Positions 1-12,120 of a stretch of 64,000 nucleotides of DNA are shown here, piece by piece. The first letter of the stretch is position 1. Each line of letters starts with the position of its first letter. The position numbers were made by a program, and so were the translations under genes. Below the pieces are notes generated by a model. The model was not told the DNA's origin. It saw nothing but the letters and a program-made list of their open reading frames with translations, and searched no databases. The stretch comes from Epiperipatus broadwayi (lineage: Eukaryota > Onychophora > Udeonychophora > Euonychophora > Peripatidae): NCBI GenBank assembly GCA_028023455.1, contig JAQFVV010012423.1, forward strand, positions 436,001 through 500,000, read 5' to 3'.

Positions 1-161
1 ATTCTAACCTCTTGCTTTTTCTGCATTTCTAACAACATATCCTGTTTTTCCCTCATTTCCTCAAATCTTAATTCCATTCTTTCTTCCATCTCTTGTAACT
101 TTCTCATAATAATATCCACCATACCGGTCTCTCCTGCTTTATCTGTGCTATTCTTATTCAT
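1..161 (-). pseudogene. gag-like coiled-coil frame, N-terminal part, cut by window edge
   Basis: On the minus strand an ATG at 161-159 opens a frame that stays open to the left edge (53 codons visible). The first ~15 residues are polar (MNKNSTDKAGETG). The rest is a strongly heptad-like, Glu/Lys/Met-rich helix containing KLQEMEERMELRFEEMREKQ. This layout, a short polar head followed by a charged coiled coil, is common at the N-terminus of Gag proteins of Ty3-type LTR elements and resembles the gag-like relic at 36.1 kb. It is preceded by an A-rich leader. No nucleocapsid knuckle or capsid motif is visible because the frame leaves the window, so intactness cannot be judged. A host coiled-coil exon is the alternative. 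Confidence 0.42.
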
Positions 162-2555
162 TTTCTCTTTCTTTTTTTTTCCTGAATGGGTTTTCATCTA
201 CTTTATTTCTACTATTTTTATGTGATATCCTTAAGAAAGCAAATTTTCTTTTTCCTAGTTTCTAAGTGAAATAATAACACAGTTATATATTTATTATCAT
301 TGTTATATATATATGTAACGTGCCAAGTGAACCAATACGACAATTTATCTATTCTTTTTCTGACTTTTTCTATATAATGTGCCAGCTCCTCACCCCAGCT
401 CACAAAATATTATGCTGACCGTCACCTACCTTACTGTTGAACCTCTACCTCTCACTCCTATTTTCTCCCCTGTCTGGTGCTTTATTTCCTAAAGCAATAT
501 TTGCGAGGCAAAATAATTAAACTCATGCAAAAACAAAACAAATAATCAATTAATTTATTTTTATTAACCTGCCATTGTGCTACTTTCTTAGCCCCAATCG
601 TTGGAAAGCCATTTGTAACCGGCCACCCTTTCTATCCACCTTATCTGACGTTTGACGACTTAAACAAAATAATATGGATCTCAAGAAGTGGACACATGAG
701 CCAAACCGTAGACTAGATGGAATTTCTATGGCAGTCTAGTTGCCATAACCCCTGTAGATAATATTGAAATACTACCTACCAAAGAAAATTCTGATATGAA
801 TTATTTATACAAGTATTATTTACTGGACGCAATTTTTAAGTGTTGCGTAAATAGGATTTAAGACAAATGAAATAAAAGTTTTCCAGAAGCCCTTGTCTCT
901 TGAGGAAGATCTAAATATAAAAAAAATATCTATGGGAGAATATATTTATGAGCGTCAATTTATCGATGACCTCAAGCGCCAAACTCACTATTACGGTGAG
1001 AATTATATTTCTCAATTAACAAGTGCCTGACCCAAGCTAGATCACTCCCAGGGTGGGGAGGAAAACCTATCAGATGAATGGAGATAATAACAAAAAAAAA
1101 ATATGGGTTTGTATGTAACCTACAATGCACTCATAAATGTATCTGTTTACCTTGGACATATTTGAATCATTTGCATTTTATTTGGCAGGTGAAGTGATAG
1201 AAGAATGTAAATGATAATTAATGAATAACTTTAACACAAGGATAAATATGTATAAAATTTTATTATTAATATTTAAACATAATCTATGTAAAAATAATTC
1301 ATATCCTTCCCATTTAAAATATATAATAAATTCCCCGAACCATAAATGAAGCAATAAAATATTTAATTTAGAACAAACAAATATTAATTTATATATAAGG
1401 AAATAAATTTAGCATACAGTTGTACGCAATCATTTCATGCTATGAAATATTTTAATAGAGTCATTATGAGGGTAGCTATAAGTAATTCTGAGTTATATAA
1501 AAAATATAGTTCATGTTACCTTACGAACCCCGGGGTGTGGGATCAGAATGTAATGAAGTACGTAGTGTATCAAGTTGAGTTCCGTGATCTTGTAGCATTC
1601 GAAGTTTGCCTTATGAGAGCACAATATATAGTTTTTTTCTGTAAAGTCCGATGTTTAGATGTCCATAAGTAATGGATGAGCCGTAATTGAAGTCTTCTAT
1701 AATATAATTTTCAAATCGAATTAATTCATATTTTGGATGCATGATTCTCTTCTATTTCTTCCTATGTTAAGCAATACAGAGTATTCACGAGGTTCTTAGG
1801 TTCTTCTGTGGGCAGGTGGTGTAGAGTCAGTTCACATTGGCTGCAGGTGGTGAAGCCCTTTACGTGTGGTGCTTACCCCATCATGTTAAACATTTTTTCA
1901 TATATCTTTATGAGTCTCTCTCGCTCAGCGGTCACAATCTCACTGCTCAACTGTCTTTTCTTTTTCTCAAATTCTCATTAATTAATTTTTGTCTAATTGC
2001 TTTTCCTTTCTCCGAAAAAGGAATTTTATCAGATCTCCAATCTAGTTCTTTTATTTGAATACATTTTCCTTTTCCAAATTACTTTGTACTTCTTTATTTT
2101 ACATTTCCATTGTTTTGGTGGTGCCGTCATTCCTGGTATCTTTTCTTATTGGCAAAACATTCTTTGGCTTTTCTTGGAATTTTTCTTTTTGCAGTAATTA
2201 ATGATTGTGATACAACACAGAATTGCTTGAAGGCATATACAATATTTTTTTTTTTGCTACCCTCGTTAATTTGAAATATAATTAAACTGAAATCAATATT
2301 TTTTAAACAATCCTAAACAATATATAAAATATTTGCACACAACTGTAATTTTGCCAATTTGTAATATTTTAAAAGTAAAACATTCCAAAATAAACAATGA
2401 TTACTAATTAATCCCTTCCCCATTTATTTTCTAAAAAAAAAAAAAGAATAAAAAAAAAAGTTCAAAATTTAATTCACGCATGTATGCATGTATAATTATA
2501 TATATATTTAATCCTTTAATGACAGCTTGAATATATACCTATATTGAGGGTAATG
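162..2555. other. AT-rich stretch with no supported gene
   Basis: Short frames at 1442-1672, 1837-2058 and 1997-2197 have no recognisable domain and low-complexity Phe/Leu/Ile composition, as expected by chance in AT-rich DNA. The part up to ~640 may be the leader or LTR of the gag-like element at 1-161, but no terminal repeat is visible. Poly-A runs lie near 2433-2458. Confidence 0.5.
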
Positions 2556-2574
2556 TGTACATGCTTTTCCACTT

Positions 2575-2665
2575 TCTTGTAACAGGGTTTGAACCCAGCT
2601 ACTGTTACAATAGAAACCTGGTCAAGACTCTCTCAATCTTCAAAGCTGTAGCATGACACATTTGC
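2575..2665 (-). repeat. possible tRNA-derived SINE fragment (B-box only)
   Basis: Read on the minus strand, GGGTTCAAACCCTG matches the RNA polymerase III B-box consensus (GWTCRANNC). No convincing A-box or cloverleaf can be drawn, so this is a weak call. Similar minus-strand B-box words occur in both long LTRs near 32.2 and 37.8 kb. Confidence 0.22.
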
Positions 2666-2689
2666 CTCAATAATAATATCTGGTACTTT

Positions 2690-4125
2690 TTTTGATTGAT
2701 CTGTTGTATCTAGTGTCTATGATTTAATTAATGTTGCTAAAAAAGGTAAATAATTGTAAACAATGTTTTTTTTTTTTTTTTACAAAGAACGAATAAAGTA
2801 GCTTTGAAACACAATATGCATTTCTATTTTATTTATTGAACAGCTTCTGATGGTGTTTCTCTCAATGAATGATAGCTGATCTTCCCCAAAGCTATAGACA
2901 CTTTTAAAGTTAAGCAGCATACAATTTGCCTATAGCATGGACACAGAAATCAATATAATGGTTGTTATAGAAACATTGTCTACTTCATGATGGAACTAAA
3001 CTTGAACTCTTCCAGCTTGGCCAGACTGAAGCAGATGGTGGTATTCTCTACTCTGTCATTATATTTTAACACTTTCTGATCATCAAGAAAAGATGAATGA
3101 ATGAATAATAATAATCAAAACACAATCATAAGCATAATAATCAAATCTCTGAGAGACCTCACATTTATAGATCACTGAGCTGCCTTATCAGTTTTCACCA
3201 TGGTTTGATTTCAAGATCCATCCGCTAGTTGCAGATTAGTCATAAACTTCACTGTGACTGACCAAATACAGACTTTACAAAACTAGCTTTGAAAAGAGAT
3301 TATAACAAAATAAAAGATAATATTTTTACTGAAGACATATTTATCTCCTAATTAGCTGATTAGTTTATCTAGAATTTAATTACTTTTATAAAAATAATGT
3401 CATTTCCAACCACCTAATTATAAAATACCTTTACAATTGTTAATTAATAAAATATTTTGTTTTAAATTACTTTAATCGATTTAGAATTAATGAGGCCATA
3501 TACTTTTTATTCATGCACATACTTATATGTATATATTCTGCCTAGTAAAATGTTGAAAAATCTATAATTTAAAAATTCCTAATGAATCTTTTAAATTATA
3601 TATGTGAGGCGCGTGCGTGCACACACACATATATATATATATCACCATTAGATGTGCTACTGATAAACTGATGTAAAAAAATCAATTAGAAAATTAAACT
3701 TTTAATAGAAATAAATAAATAATATATTAATAAGTTAAAGTTTTTTTAAATATTTACATTTACTATATATTATACAAATCTAAAAAATAAAATATTTATA
3801 AGTAATTTTTTTTCTTCTTTCTAATATCAATTTAAGAAAGTAATATAGATCATAATCTCATCATATTCATGGTTCTCTCAAGAAAAAGTAGATATTTTTT
3901 TATGGCCAACAAACTAATGTTTATCTGATTAATTTTAAGTTTATCTCAATATTTTGCTAAGAATAATTAAGAAAAAAATATTTTGATTTTTATCTGAAAA
4001 TTGTTCAGCTACCTGAGAAAAAAAGTTGTACCTAAATTTAAGATCCTCTTCTAAGTTTACAAGGATACAATTTTTTTCTATGTACATATTTAATTAAAGC
4101 AATATTGAAATATAATATATTTGTG
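2690..4125. other. AT-rich stretch, no gene seen
   Basis: No frame longer than chance and no recognisable element. It contains a 15-20 bp T-run near 2766-2781 and a short (CA)n(TA)n microsatellite at about 3618-3642. Confidence 0.6.
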
Positions 4126-4129
4126 TTCT

Positions 4130-4690
4130 GTCATTATAAAAATATACAAAATAATAGCTGTAGATAGTTTGAAAGTTTGAGTTCAAGTCCTGTATAAACA
4201 ATATACATGTATTTAAATATTACATATTCAGTTTGTATTCTGTCCATACCTCTTCTGAGCATTTAAATGGGCATATATATTAAAGTCTACATGTCGGGTG
4301 TCAGAGTGACTTAAAATCAACATGAGTAAGACAATAATATTGGCATCAACTAGGGCTTTGAGTACTCCATCATCGGATTTTCAATGATATAAATGGCTGA
4401 AAAGTTGGAAAATGAGAAGATTGAAGCTTGTCCATTAAAATTTGATGATTTTATATCTTAATATAAACTGAGCACTGATTGTATATATATGTGGGAAATG
4501 GTGATCTGGACCAACTGATGAATGCTGGTTGCATGAAGTATGTATATTGGAAATCATTTATCCATTTTCACATGTATATGGTCATGTGTATCAGTTGTAT
4601 AAAATGGAGTAAATATCTGTAGGTAGCTTGAAAGTCTGAGTTCAAATCCTGTTTAATTACATTAAATTTAGTATAGACAATATCCATGTA
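4130..4690 (+). repeat. interspersed repeat RepA, copy 1 (tandem overlap of ~460 bp unit)
   Basis: This is one of at least five long copies in the window (others near 16.4, 21.1, 23.0 and 62.3 kb). Diagnostic words include GGTGATCTGGACCAACTGAT, TGTCCATTAAA, ATCTTAATATAAACTGAGCA and CATGTGTATCAGTTGTATAA. The head AGCTTGAAAGTCTGAGTTCA occurs at both ends of this copy, so the piece looks like slightly more than one unit of a tandem repeat. GTTCAAGTC (4181-4189) and GTTCAAATC (4640-4648) match the pol III B-box consensus, which suggests a tRNA-derived head. No protein is encoded. Confidence 0.8.
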
Positions 4691-4722
4691 TTTAAATACT
4701 GTATATATATATATATATATAT

Positions 4723-4748
4723 CTTATCTTAATTACATATAAATAAAG

Positions 4749-4780
<32 letters not shown>

Positions 4781-4806
4781 CTTTATTTATATGTAATTAA
4801 GATAAG
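4723..4806. repeat. 84 bp perfect palindrome with (AT)n centre
   Basis: Left arm 4723-4750 and right arm 4779-4806 are exact 28 bp reverse complements, joined by an alternating AT core that is itself self-complementary. The outer words are CTTATCTTAATTACATATAA and its complement. It could extrude a cruciform or be a tiny foldback element at the end of the RepA copy. Confidence 0.95.
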
Positions 4807-5143
4807 AAAGTCAATCTTCTTCAGGCTATGGATAAATAGAATTCTAAATGTTGAACAAATAATCAAGAATATTCATTCATTCTTGGAGCTTTTGATGTAT
4901 ATAAGCTTACCCTTGCAAATATTGGTTAGCATATTTTTTGATAAATAACATTAGCTTCAAATCATATTTTAGTTCTCTAGTTGTAGACTTACAAATAGTT
5001 ACTTTTTAAACTCAGATTTAGAAAATTTAATTATTTAATATTTAATTTAATTAAAAATTATTATCTATATAAGAATATTTTTATAAACATAAAACTGACC
5101 TTTCAATGGCATTACATAAATAACCATAGTATTTATTTCAGTC

Positions 5144-5357
5144 TAATTTAGCTTGCACTTTACGCAAAAAAGTAAAGCTTGTCTCAATTTTCTTACAAGT
5201 TATATGGCTAAGCACTTTCAGAGACTTTGAGTCTCCATAATCATTAAAAGTAGGCTATGATTATGGAGACTCAAGGTCTCTGAAAGCACTTAGCCATATA
5301 ACTTGTAAGAAAATTGAGTCAAGCTTCACTTTTTTGCGTAAAGCACAAGCTAAATTA
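5144..5357. mobile_element. foldback MITE, 214 bp
   Basis: Two ~95 bp arms are near-perfect reverse complements around a ~20 bp loop. The ends read TAATTTAGCTTG and CAAGCTAAATTA, and inner words such as GAGTCTCCATAATCA recur inverted. Only a few mismatches or one-base indels separate the arms. There is no coding capacity, so this is a non-autonomous DNA-transposon derivative or foldback. A target duplication beyond TA/TAA cannot be told apart from the element ends. Confidence 0.85.
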
Positions 5358-5399
5358 CTTACTACTCAAAGGTAAGTAGAAAACTAGTATTTTATTTCA

Positions 5400-7100
5400 A
5401 TTATTTCATTCTAGTAAATTTTGCAGCTTGATATTGAATTAATGCATGATATAAAAATATTTTTCTGCTTCAAGTTATCTTCAATGTCTACATATTGCAA
5501 AGTATAAAATAGTAATAACTCTTAAAAGTCAAAGCAAGCTTCTTGAATTTTTCCAATTTTTAAATTTCAGAGCATATTCCAAGTTGATACAATATTAAGA
5601 ATATATATTATTTTTACTGCTAAATTTACTTTAAATATAGTTATATATTTAGTTAAAATGTGTAAATAATCCTAATATGCCTTTTAACTATCAGAGAGGC
5701 TTGATTATCTCAATCCTTCCCAATATTTTTGCACTAATCTTTGTATATAGTTATATATGATTTGGTACAATAGTAAAATCTGGAGTTCAAAATCTAGAGA
5801 ATGTTGATGCTTTCATGCTCATAGTCATTTTGTATTTATTCCTTTTGTGTTAATACATTGATTGTAAATATTCAGTGGGGATGATAAGGTTGTCCCATAT
5901 CCCCATGTTACCCCTTCTGTATTGTTACAAATGATAACCCAACTCTGGGCCTGATGATGCGCCCTCTACTTAACTCTGGGCCTGATGATGATTGAGTTCT
6001 GGTAGTCAAATTTTACAAAATGGTCACATAACTTGAAGCAGAAATATAATGGCACCTGAAAAAGAAAACTCTGTATTTTAATGCAGAATTAATTTTAAAA
6101 AAGTATTACTGTGATATATGTGACAAGAGGACAGATAATTTGCTGATTAAATTATAATTGATTATAAATTATAAAAATAGTGATATTAATGTACATATAA
6201 AAATATAAGTAAAATAAAACAGAAAAGTAAAGTATGATTTTTGGAGATTGAATTGAGCCTCCAACTGTTGGAGTTTGTTTAGCTATAGTTTCAGTATTGG
6301 TAATGGATGGTAGGGGGGGACATTATGTTAGGGAATTCAATGTTTTTATGCAGCTGCATGGTGTGCTGTATTCTTCCTCAACTCTATACCAACCCATTTT
6401 TAAATTCTGATGTTTTCAGTTCTTTATCATGGATAGTTAACACAGTTCTGAACCATGAATCCCAGTGTCTATGTCTCAAAGAAAAGAAACAAAGCATAAA
6501 TTTAAAGTTTCATAATTGTCTGGTTTCTAAGATTCAGAGGAGCAAAGCTTTGTAAAAAAATTTGCATTATTATTTTTATTAAGGTGTTGCATTATGTACT
6601 TACAGATTGATGGTGAACTCTTTATTTATCTCAGGATTTCAGGTCACTATTCTTTTTCTTTTTTTTGCTGTCAAAAGCTGATCAGATCTCTGAAATAGGT
6701 TTTAAGCAAATGGTTTGTTATATAAATTTCATTTTATACATGCAAATACACTTAAAATGAAATAATAAAAATAATAGTGAATAAGGAAATCAGTCACACA
6801 TGCATGAGCTGAGTAGAAATGGAGAATAAAGCAGGGGAAATATATCAGAGTAGACAAGTAAAGTCAAATATTGAGACAGACAAGGTCAAAGAAAGGCAGA
6901 TTAGAGATAATAATAGTAGTAGTATTAGATAATAGTGAAAGTTTGTGTGAAGGAAAGGTGATGTGAGGCTTATTTTATGAGATAATATTTTAAAAAGATT
7001 TACATTATTCTTTAGATACAAATAAGCAAATATTAATTTACATTTGTTTTTGTAAAAGTAATTCAATAGTTTTTTTTTTTTTTTTTTTTAAGATTAAAAG
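5400..7100. other. AT-rich stretch with a short duplicated word
   Basis: No supported gene; the 82-codon frame at 6307-6555 has no recognisable domain. AACTCTGGGCCTGATGATG occurs twice, at 5941-5959 and 5972-5990, as a 31 bp step local duplication. Poly-T near 7070-7090 precedes the gag-like relic. Confidence 0.5.
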
Positions 7101-7119
7101 TGATTTAATATAAACATAT

Positions 7120-8180
7120 ATGCTGACAAAAGCAAAATTGAAAAAAAATGAGGAAGAATGTGATATAGAAAATGGTCAGCAATCAATTAGAGAAGTTGAA
7201 AAAATAGAAGAGATGATTATGTCAACTCAGATATTTCAAAAGTTCAGGGAAATGAAAGAAGAAATGCTCAAAGAAATGCTTAAAAAAATGAAAGAACAAA
7301 GAAAAGAGAATAATAAAATAAAAATAGAAGAAAAAGAAGCAGTTAATAAAAAAAAGCACAGAAGAATATCAAATGCTGCTAAAAATAGAAGAAATCTGTC
7401 TGCAAAGTCAGATGTTATGTAAGGCCATTGAAGAAAACAATCAACAAAGAAAATATGAATGTCAGAGAGAATATAAAAGGTAACTAAGAAAATTTAAAAA
7501 AAGCTATTAAAGAAGAAAAAAGCTATTAAACAAAGTAAAAGAAAATCAACAAAATAGCAACAAGGAAAAAAAAAAGAGTTCATGAAAATAACAATAATAT
7601 AACCCACACATGGAGAAAAATAAAGAAGAACAAGACAAGAAAATAGAAGGCAATCAAATGATGTTAGATAAAATAGAGGAAATTAAGCATAAAAGAGAAG
7701 AAAATAATGAGATAATGATTGTGAAAATAAAAAGAAGAAAAAACAGGATATGAAGTTTGGGAGATAATGAAAAGATTTTGATTAAGATTGAGGAAATTAA
7801 TCAGAAATAAGAAAAAGACAATTAAAAATGAATCAAAATGTTCAGCAACATAATCATAATATAACCCAAATAAGAGAGAATAAGAAGAAACAATATAGAA
7901 AAGCAAAATGTTATACATGTACAGTATGTAAGACAAGAAGAAACCAAAATAATAAATTAGATTACAAATGAAGAACAAACCGGTCAAAAGACCCACCCAA
8001 CAACAACAAGTCCCAAACCGCAAAGTCGAATTCAAACTCAGTCAAACCAAACTGAATTCAAACCCAACTCACGAGCTCAGATCAAATCAATGGATGACAT
8101 ATGTCGATGGTACATGACTATGCACCAAGAAATTAGCTCAATGGATGATGATGATCTGAGACCCCTGATCTGATTCTAAT
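7120..8180 (+). pseudogene. A-rich coiled-coil relic, possibly gag-derived
   Basis: An open frame at 7120-7422 (100 codons) encodes a Lys/Glu-rich coiled coil with FREMKEEMLKEMLKKMKEQR at about residues 41-60. Downstream the same A-rich, Lys/Glu-coding character continues in broken frames to about 7980. It ends in a less biased piece (7980-8180) with Asn/Gln/Thr codons. The pattern resembles the gag-like sequences at 1-161 and 36.1 kb, but no capsid or zinc-knuckle motif is visible and several stops interrupt it. A purine-rich simple-sequence stretch that merely looks coiled-coil is the main alternative. Confidence 0.3.
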
Positions 8181-8293
8181 AATGTTAATAAAATAACTAA
8201 GAATATTTATAAGTCAATTCATATATGCATGTATGTTCGGGTTGCCAATACAGACTGCGAGCATTAATATTAAAATAATTATTAGTAGTTCTG

Positions 8294-9491
8294 ATTTACG
8301 CCACATGTGGCCACGGGGTGATGCTGCAGTACCATCAACAACCGGTAAGAAGCCTGCAAGTGGTAAATAAAATTTTCAAAAATGGCTGAAATCGTTGATG
8401 GAAAAAAAAAAAAATTGAAAAATCACACTAAAATCATCGATGGAAAAAAACACTAAAATCATTTAAAAAATGCCCAAGGCAATCAAACAAATATATCGAA
8501 AGTACAAATTATAAAAAAAAAATTAAAAAATGGAAAAAACACCACTCAAATCATAAAAAAGAAATGCCCGAGGCAAAGAAACAAATACATCGAATGTACA
8601 AATTATAAAAAATAAAAAAAGAAAATACCATAAAATTCAAATTAAAAAAAAACATATATCGGTGAAAATATGACCCCCCCCTCAAATCAACAATTTGTCA
8701 CTTCTGACGCAATGTATATCAAACAAATACATCAAAAATAAAAAAAAGCACAACAAAGTGCTATAATATTCAAATTAAAAAAACAGAAATGGTTGAAAAT
8801 AGAAAACAAACAACAAATAGACAAATTGAAATGATTAAATCAAATGACCAACAATGGAGGAATGTGGGAAAATTGAAATGGACAAATGGAAATGACTAAA
8901 TTGTACAAATCATCAATGGAACCAAAAATAAATAAAAAAATCACCTCAAATCATCGATGGAACAATAAATAATAAAATTCCCCCAAATCATGGATGGAAA
9001 AATAAAAAAAAGCCTTGAAACAAGGCAAATGTATAAATGACACCCCCTCCCAATAAAGAATTTCTAACCAAAAGTAGTTGAAACAGACAAATTGAAATGA
9101 CTAAATCACACAAATACTTCTAATATAAAAATTAAAAAAAAAAAAAAAATCAAGAAAAGGCCATGAAATTCGAATTAGAGCAAAAATAGTAAAGCTATAA
9201 TGTAAATGTCTAAAAAAGTATTGAACCTCACTTACTGATAATGGAAGATGGAGTAAATTTCAAAAAAATATACTAAATTTCATCAGTTTAAATAAAGAAA
9301 TAAAAGACTTTCTAAAAAGCAATAAGAACATTACACCCGAGAGGTTCTAATTGTCTCCCAAAACTTTATCAAATTAATTTTTTCTCTGCTTTCAAATTAC
9401 GTAAAAGCATCAAAAATAAGTACTTTTCAAAAAGATTCTAAAGCATTAATTAGTACTGCAGCATCACCCCATGGCCACATGTGGTGTAAAT
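8294..9491. mobile_element. 1.2 kb non-autonomous element with 39 bp terminal inverted repeats
   Basis: The sequence at 8294-8332 recurs inverted at 9453-9491 with two mismatches; the shared core is CCACATGTGGCCA followed by GGGGTGATGCTGCAGTAC. Further outward the flanks are only loosely similar. The interior is A-rich and built from decayed short repeats: CATCGATGGAA-like words about every 20-60 bp and TTGAAATGACTAAAT more than once. No transposase frame is present, so it would be mobilised in trans if it is a DNA transposon. The superfamily is not assigned. Confidence 0.72.
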
Positions 9492-9494
9492 TAT

Positions 9495-11075
9495 AAATAC
9501 CTAATTATTAAATAATAAAGAAAGTTAAAAACCAAATGTGTTAATAAAATGTTTAATAATAATAAATATTTTGTTAAACTTTTATGATTAAGATTATATA
9601 GATTACCTCTAGTCCTTAAGAATGGGAATTATAATTTACAGTAAGAATGGCAGTCATTATTATATGCCAATAATGATTATGCAATATTATAGGAGGATTA
9701 TACATGTCTATGCCCCAACAAGTAAATAAAGGTAGATAAAAGTATTTGGCTCTGACCGAAATTATTATTCTAATTTTTAAAAGAAAGAATGTGAGATTCA
9801 TTTTCACATTCGTAAATCAACTCACGAAAAGCATGATAACTATTAGGGCATAACTTTACTGTTTAACAAAGAATTTATTTAATGAGAAATGAATATGAAG
9901 TTGTTTGACTTTAATAAAATCAATTTATCATGATTTACGAGCATAAGAGCAGGGCTTTATTTGAACTGAGAAATAATGGTGCTGATGATTTATGAACATT
10001 AAGAATAAATATGAAAATGATGGTTGGTGATTTGAGTAGAAGGGATTCGTGGAACACAGGGAAAGCCAGGCCAGGTCATTGCCATGAACCTTTGGTGTTC
10101 CAATATAAAATGAGCAAGTGAGGAAGTGGTTTCTTCCTAGGTAATTTTTAATAATAATATCACTGAGGACAAGCCTGTGAGGCAGGAGATGGCTCGCATC
10201 AGCAACGTTTGGAAAATGATGACTAAATAATCATCGTGTTTAATTAATAAAACCCATTTTATATACAGAATGCTCTACATAATGACTTGATCATGATGAA
10301 TTAAAGTCAAACGTGCTTTAACTAAAAGTACTTAATGCAATTATAAAATTATGCTAGTTATACCCTAAATACCATGCTCTCCCTGAATACTAATATAAAG
10401 TATACACTTTAACTTAGAATATATTAACATTAAATTCCTTTATCGAGCTTTTGCAAAACATTATAACATTATTAATATGAATGAATAAATATTGGTGAAA
10501 CTCAAGAAAATATCCAGGGGCATAGGTTAGAAATGGCTAATAGTCATTATCAGCCATTAGTAAAAATAGCAAACATTTAATAAATCCTTCAACTCGATAA
10601 TTAATAGAACTGTATTAAATTAGTTCTAGTGGGAAAGAATTACTATAAAACTTAATATTATATTATTTTCATGAGGCAATTTTAATGAAAGGGATTATTA
10701 TCGAGTTGAAGCTTTATTGGAATATAATAAAAATAAATGACATTAATAATTATTCAATAAATATATATAATACAGCTAGTGAAATGAACCGCCATTATAA
10801 AAAAGGAAAGTTAACAAATATTACATTTGAAGACTAGAGATAGAGATAGATAATTACTTATACAAATAAAGACATTATAAAGCAAGAAGGAGATTTAACA
10901 GTAATTAATTTTAAAAGGTAGTGTAAAATAAAGTTCGGAGACTGGCCAGAAAGTTGCAGTTGTTTAAAGAAAGATATTACCATTCCTTCATGGTTGGTTT
11001 CTTAGTTTACATGGCAGAGTCTGATTGGGTTGAAATGTAGGCGCACATTTTGAACTTTTGTGAATGGCATTTGGA
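9495..11075. other. AT-rich stretch, no gene seen
   Basis: No supported coding region. A less AT-rich patch at about 10035-10110 contains GGAAAGCCAGGCCAGGTCAT and could be an eroded repeat or coding relic, but its frames are short and unrecognised. Confidence 0.5.
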
Positions 11076-11079
11076 TTGA

Positions 11080-11345
11080 TTCTTCCAGGTTTTGGCAGCA
11101 CGATTGGTATGGAAAAAGTTTAATTTAGCAGCTACATTGAAGATCTTCTGGGGACTTTGGGCTCAGTGGTCAGATTCCCAAAGTTAGCCCCTCACCATGA
11201 TGGAGACACAATAAAGATTCATAATTTAAGATGCACGTAGCTTCTAGTAGCACTTCTCTCAAAACAAATATGGCTTCTCCCTCTCCAAACTTTTCCAGGC
11301 TATTTATACCTGTTCTCTGGTTTCCCGCCTATACTGACTCTTGAT
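11080..11345 (-). mobile_element. possible LTR fragment with TATA-type promoter
   Basis: On the minus strand there is a good core promoter, GTATAAATAG (11300-11309 region). About 100 bp downstream lies CTTTATTGTGTCTCCATCA, ending in CA at 11198, followed at once by TGGTGAGGGGC, which has the form of a tRNA primer-binding site. This order (promoter, transcribed R/U5-like region, CA end, TGG) is what the 3' half of an LTR and the start of an element interior look like. No second LTR and no gag or pol were found, so it may be a fragment or a coincidence. Confidence 0.32.
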
Positions 11346-11444
11346 GCCTTTCAGCTAAAGCTTCTTACCTTATCAAAGTTACAAATTTTGTTAATTGATT
11401 TTAGATACATTCCCTCGATAAGGCTTTCATACTCATTAACTTTG

Positions 11445-11472
11445 AATTCATTTTCTAATTAGAAAATGAATT
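11445..11472. repeat. 28 bp perfect palindrome
   Basis: AATTCATTTTCT and its exact complement AGAAAATGAATT flank the self-complementary AATT. It is short and of uncertain meaning in AT-rich DNA. Confidence 0.85.
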
Positions 11473-11889
11473 TGTAAATCAGAAAAACGATTTTAATTAG
11501 GAACTGTCCTTACATTTTAAATTATTATATATTTTTGCTAATTAATAAAACTTTCCCCATTGTCTTTGGAAACGAGCAATCTGAAAGCTGATCGAAAAAA
11601 TGTAGCTTTTAATCACTGAAATTTAAGCAAACTGGTACAATTAAATATAAACATTCCGACACAATGAAACTTTATAACGAATGTATATATTCAACTATTC
11701 ATAAATGCATACACACAATCCATGCAGTCATAATATATACCTGTTTTCATTAATAAATTTTATCATGAATTTATTAATGATATTGATTAGTTTAAATATT
11801 AAAGTAGTTGGTTTTAACACACATTTATATAATACTGTTTTTTTATGGAACTAGTGTGTATTGTGTGTATAAATCCCCATTGCATTCAG

Positions 11890-12120
11890 AAATTCATGGT
11901 TAGTACTGTAACAGTCAGAATCGTCTATCTCGCTAACACACTGCAGAATTCAAACCCCAGACATGAAACTGAACATTCTAGGAGGGGTTGCCTTCTAGAT
12001 ATACTAAGTTCGAATCTAAAGCCCAAATTTCACAGCATCATCTATGTGACAATGCATCTGATGCCACTGCTAGTATGACCTTTGACCGGTGCCTGGTGGT
12101 CAGGGAGAAACAAAAGACTC
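11890..12120 (+). repeat. possible SINE-like fragment with B-box word
   Basis: AAGTTCGAATCTAAAGC near 12008 fits the pol III B-box consensus, and the surrounding ~200 bp are less AT-rich than the flanks. No second copy was found in the window, so the repeat nature is inferred only from the motif. Confidence 0.2.

Noticed and set aside
7664-8035. 123-codon minus-strand hydrophobic frame
   Set aside because: It is the antisense of the A-rich Lys/Glu relic; Phe/Tyr/Leu-rich frames opposite such DNA are expected by chance.
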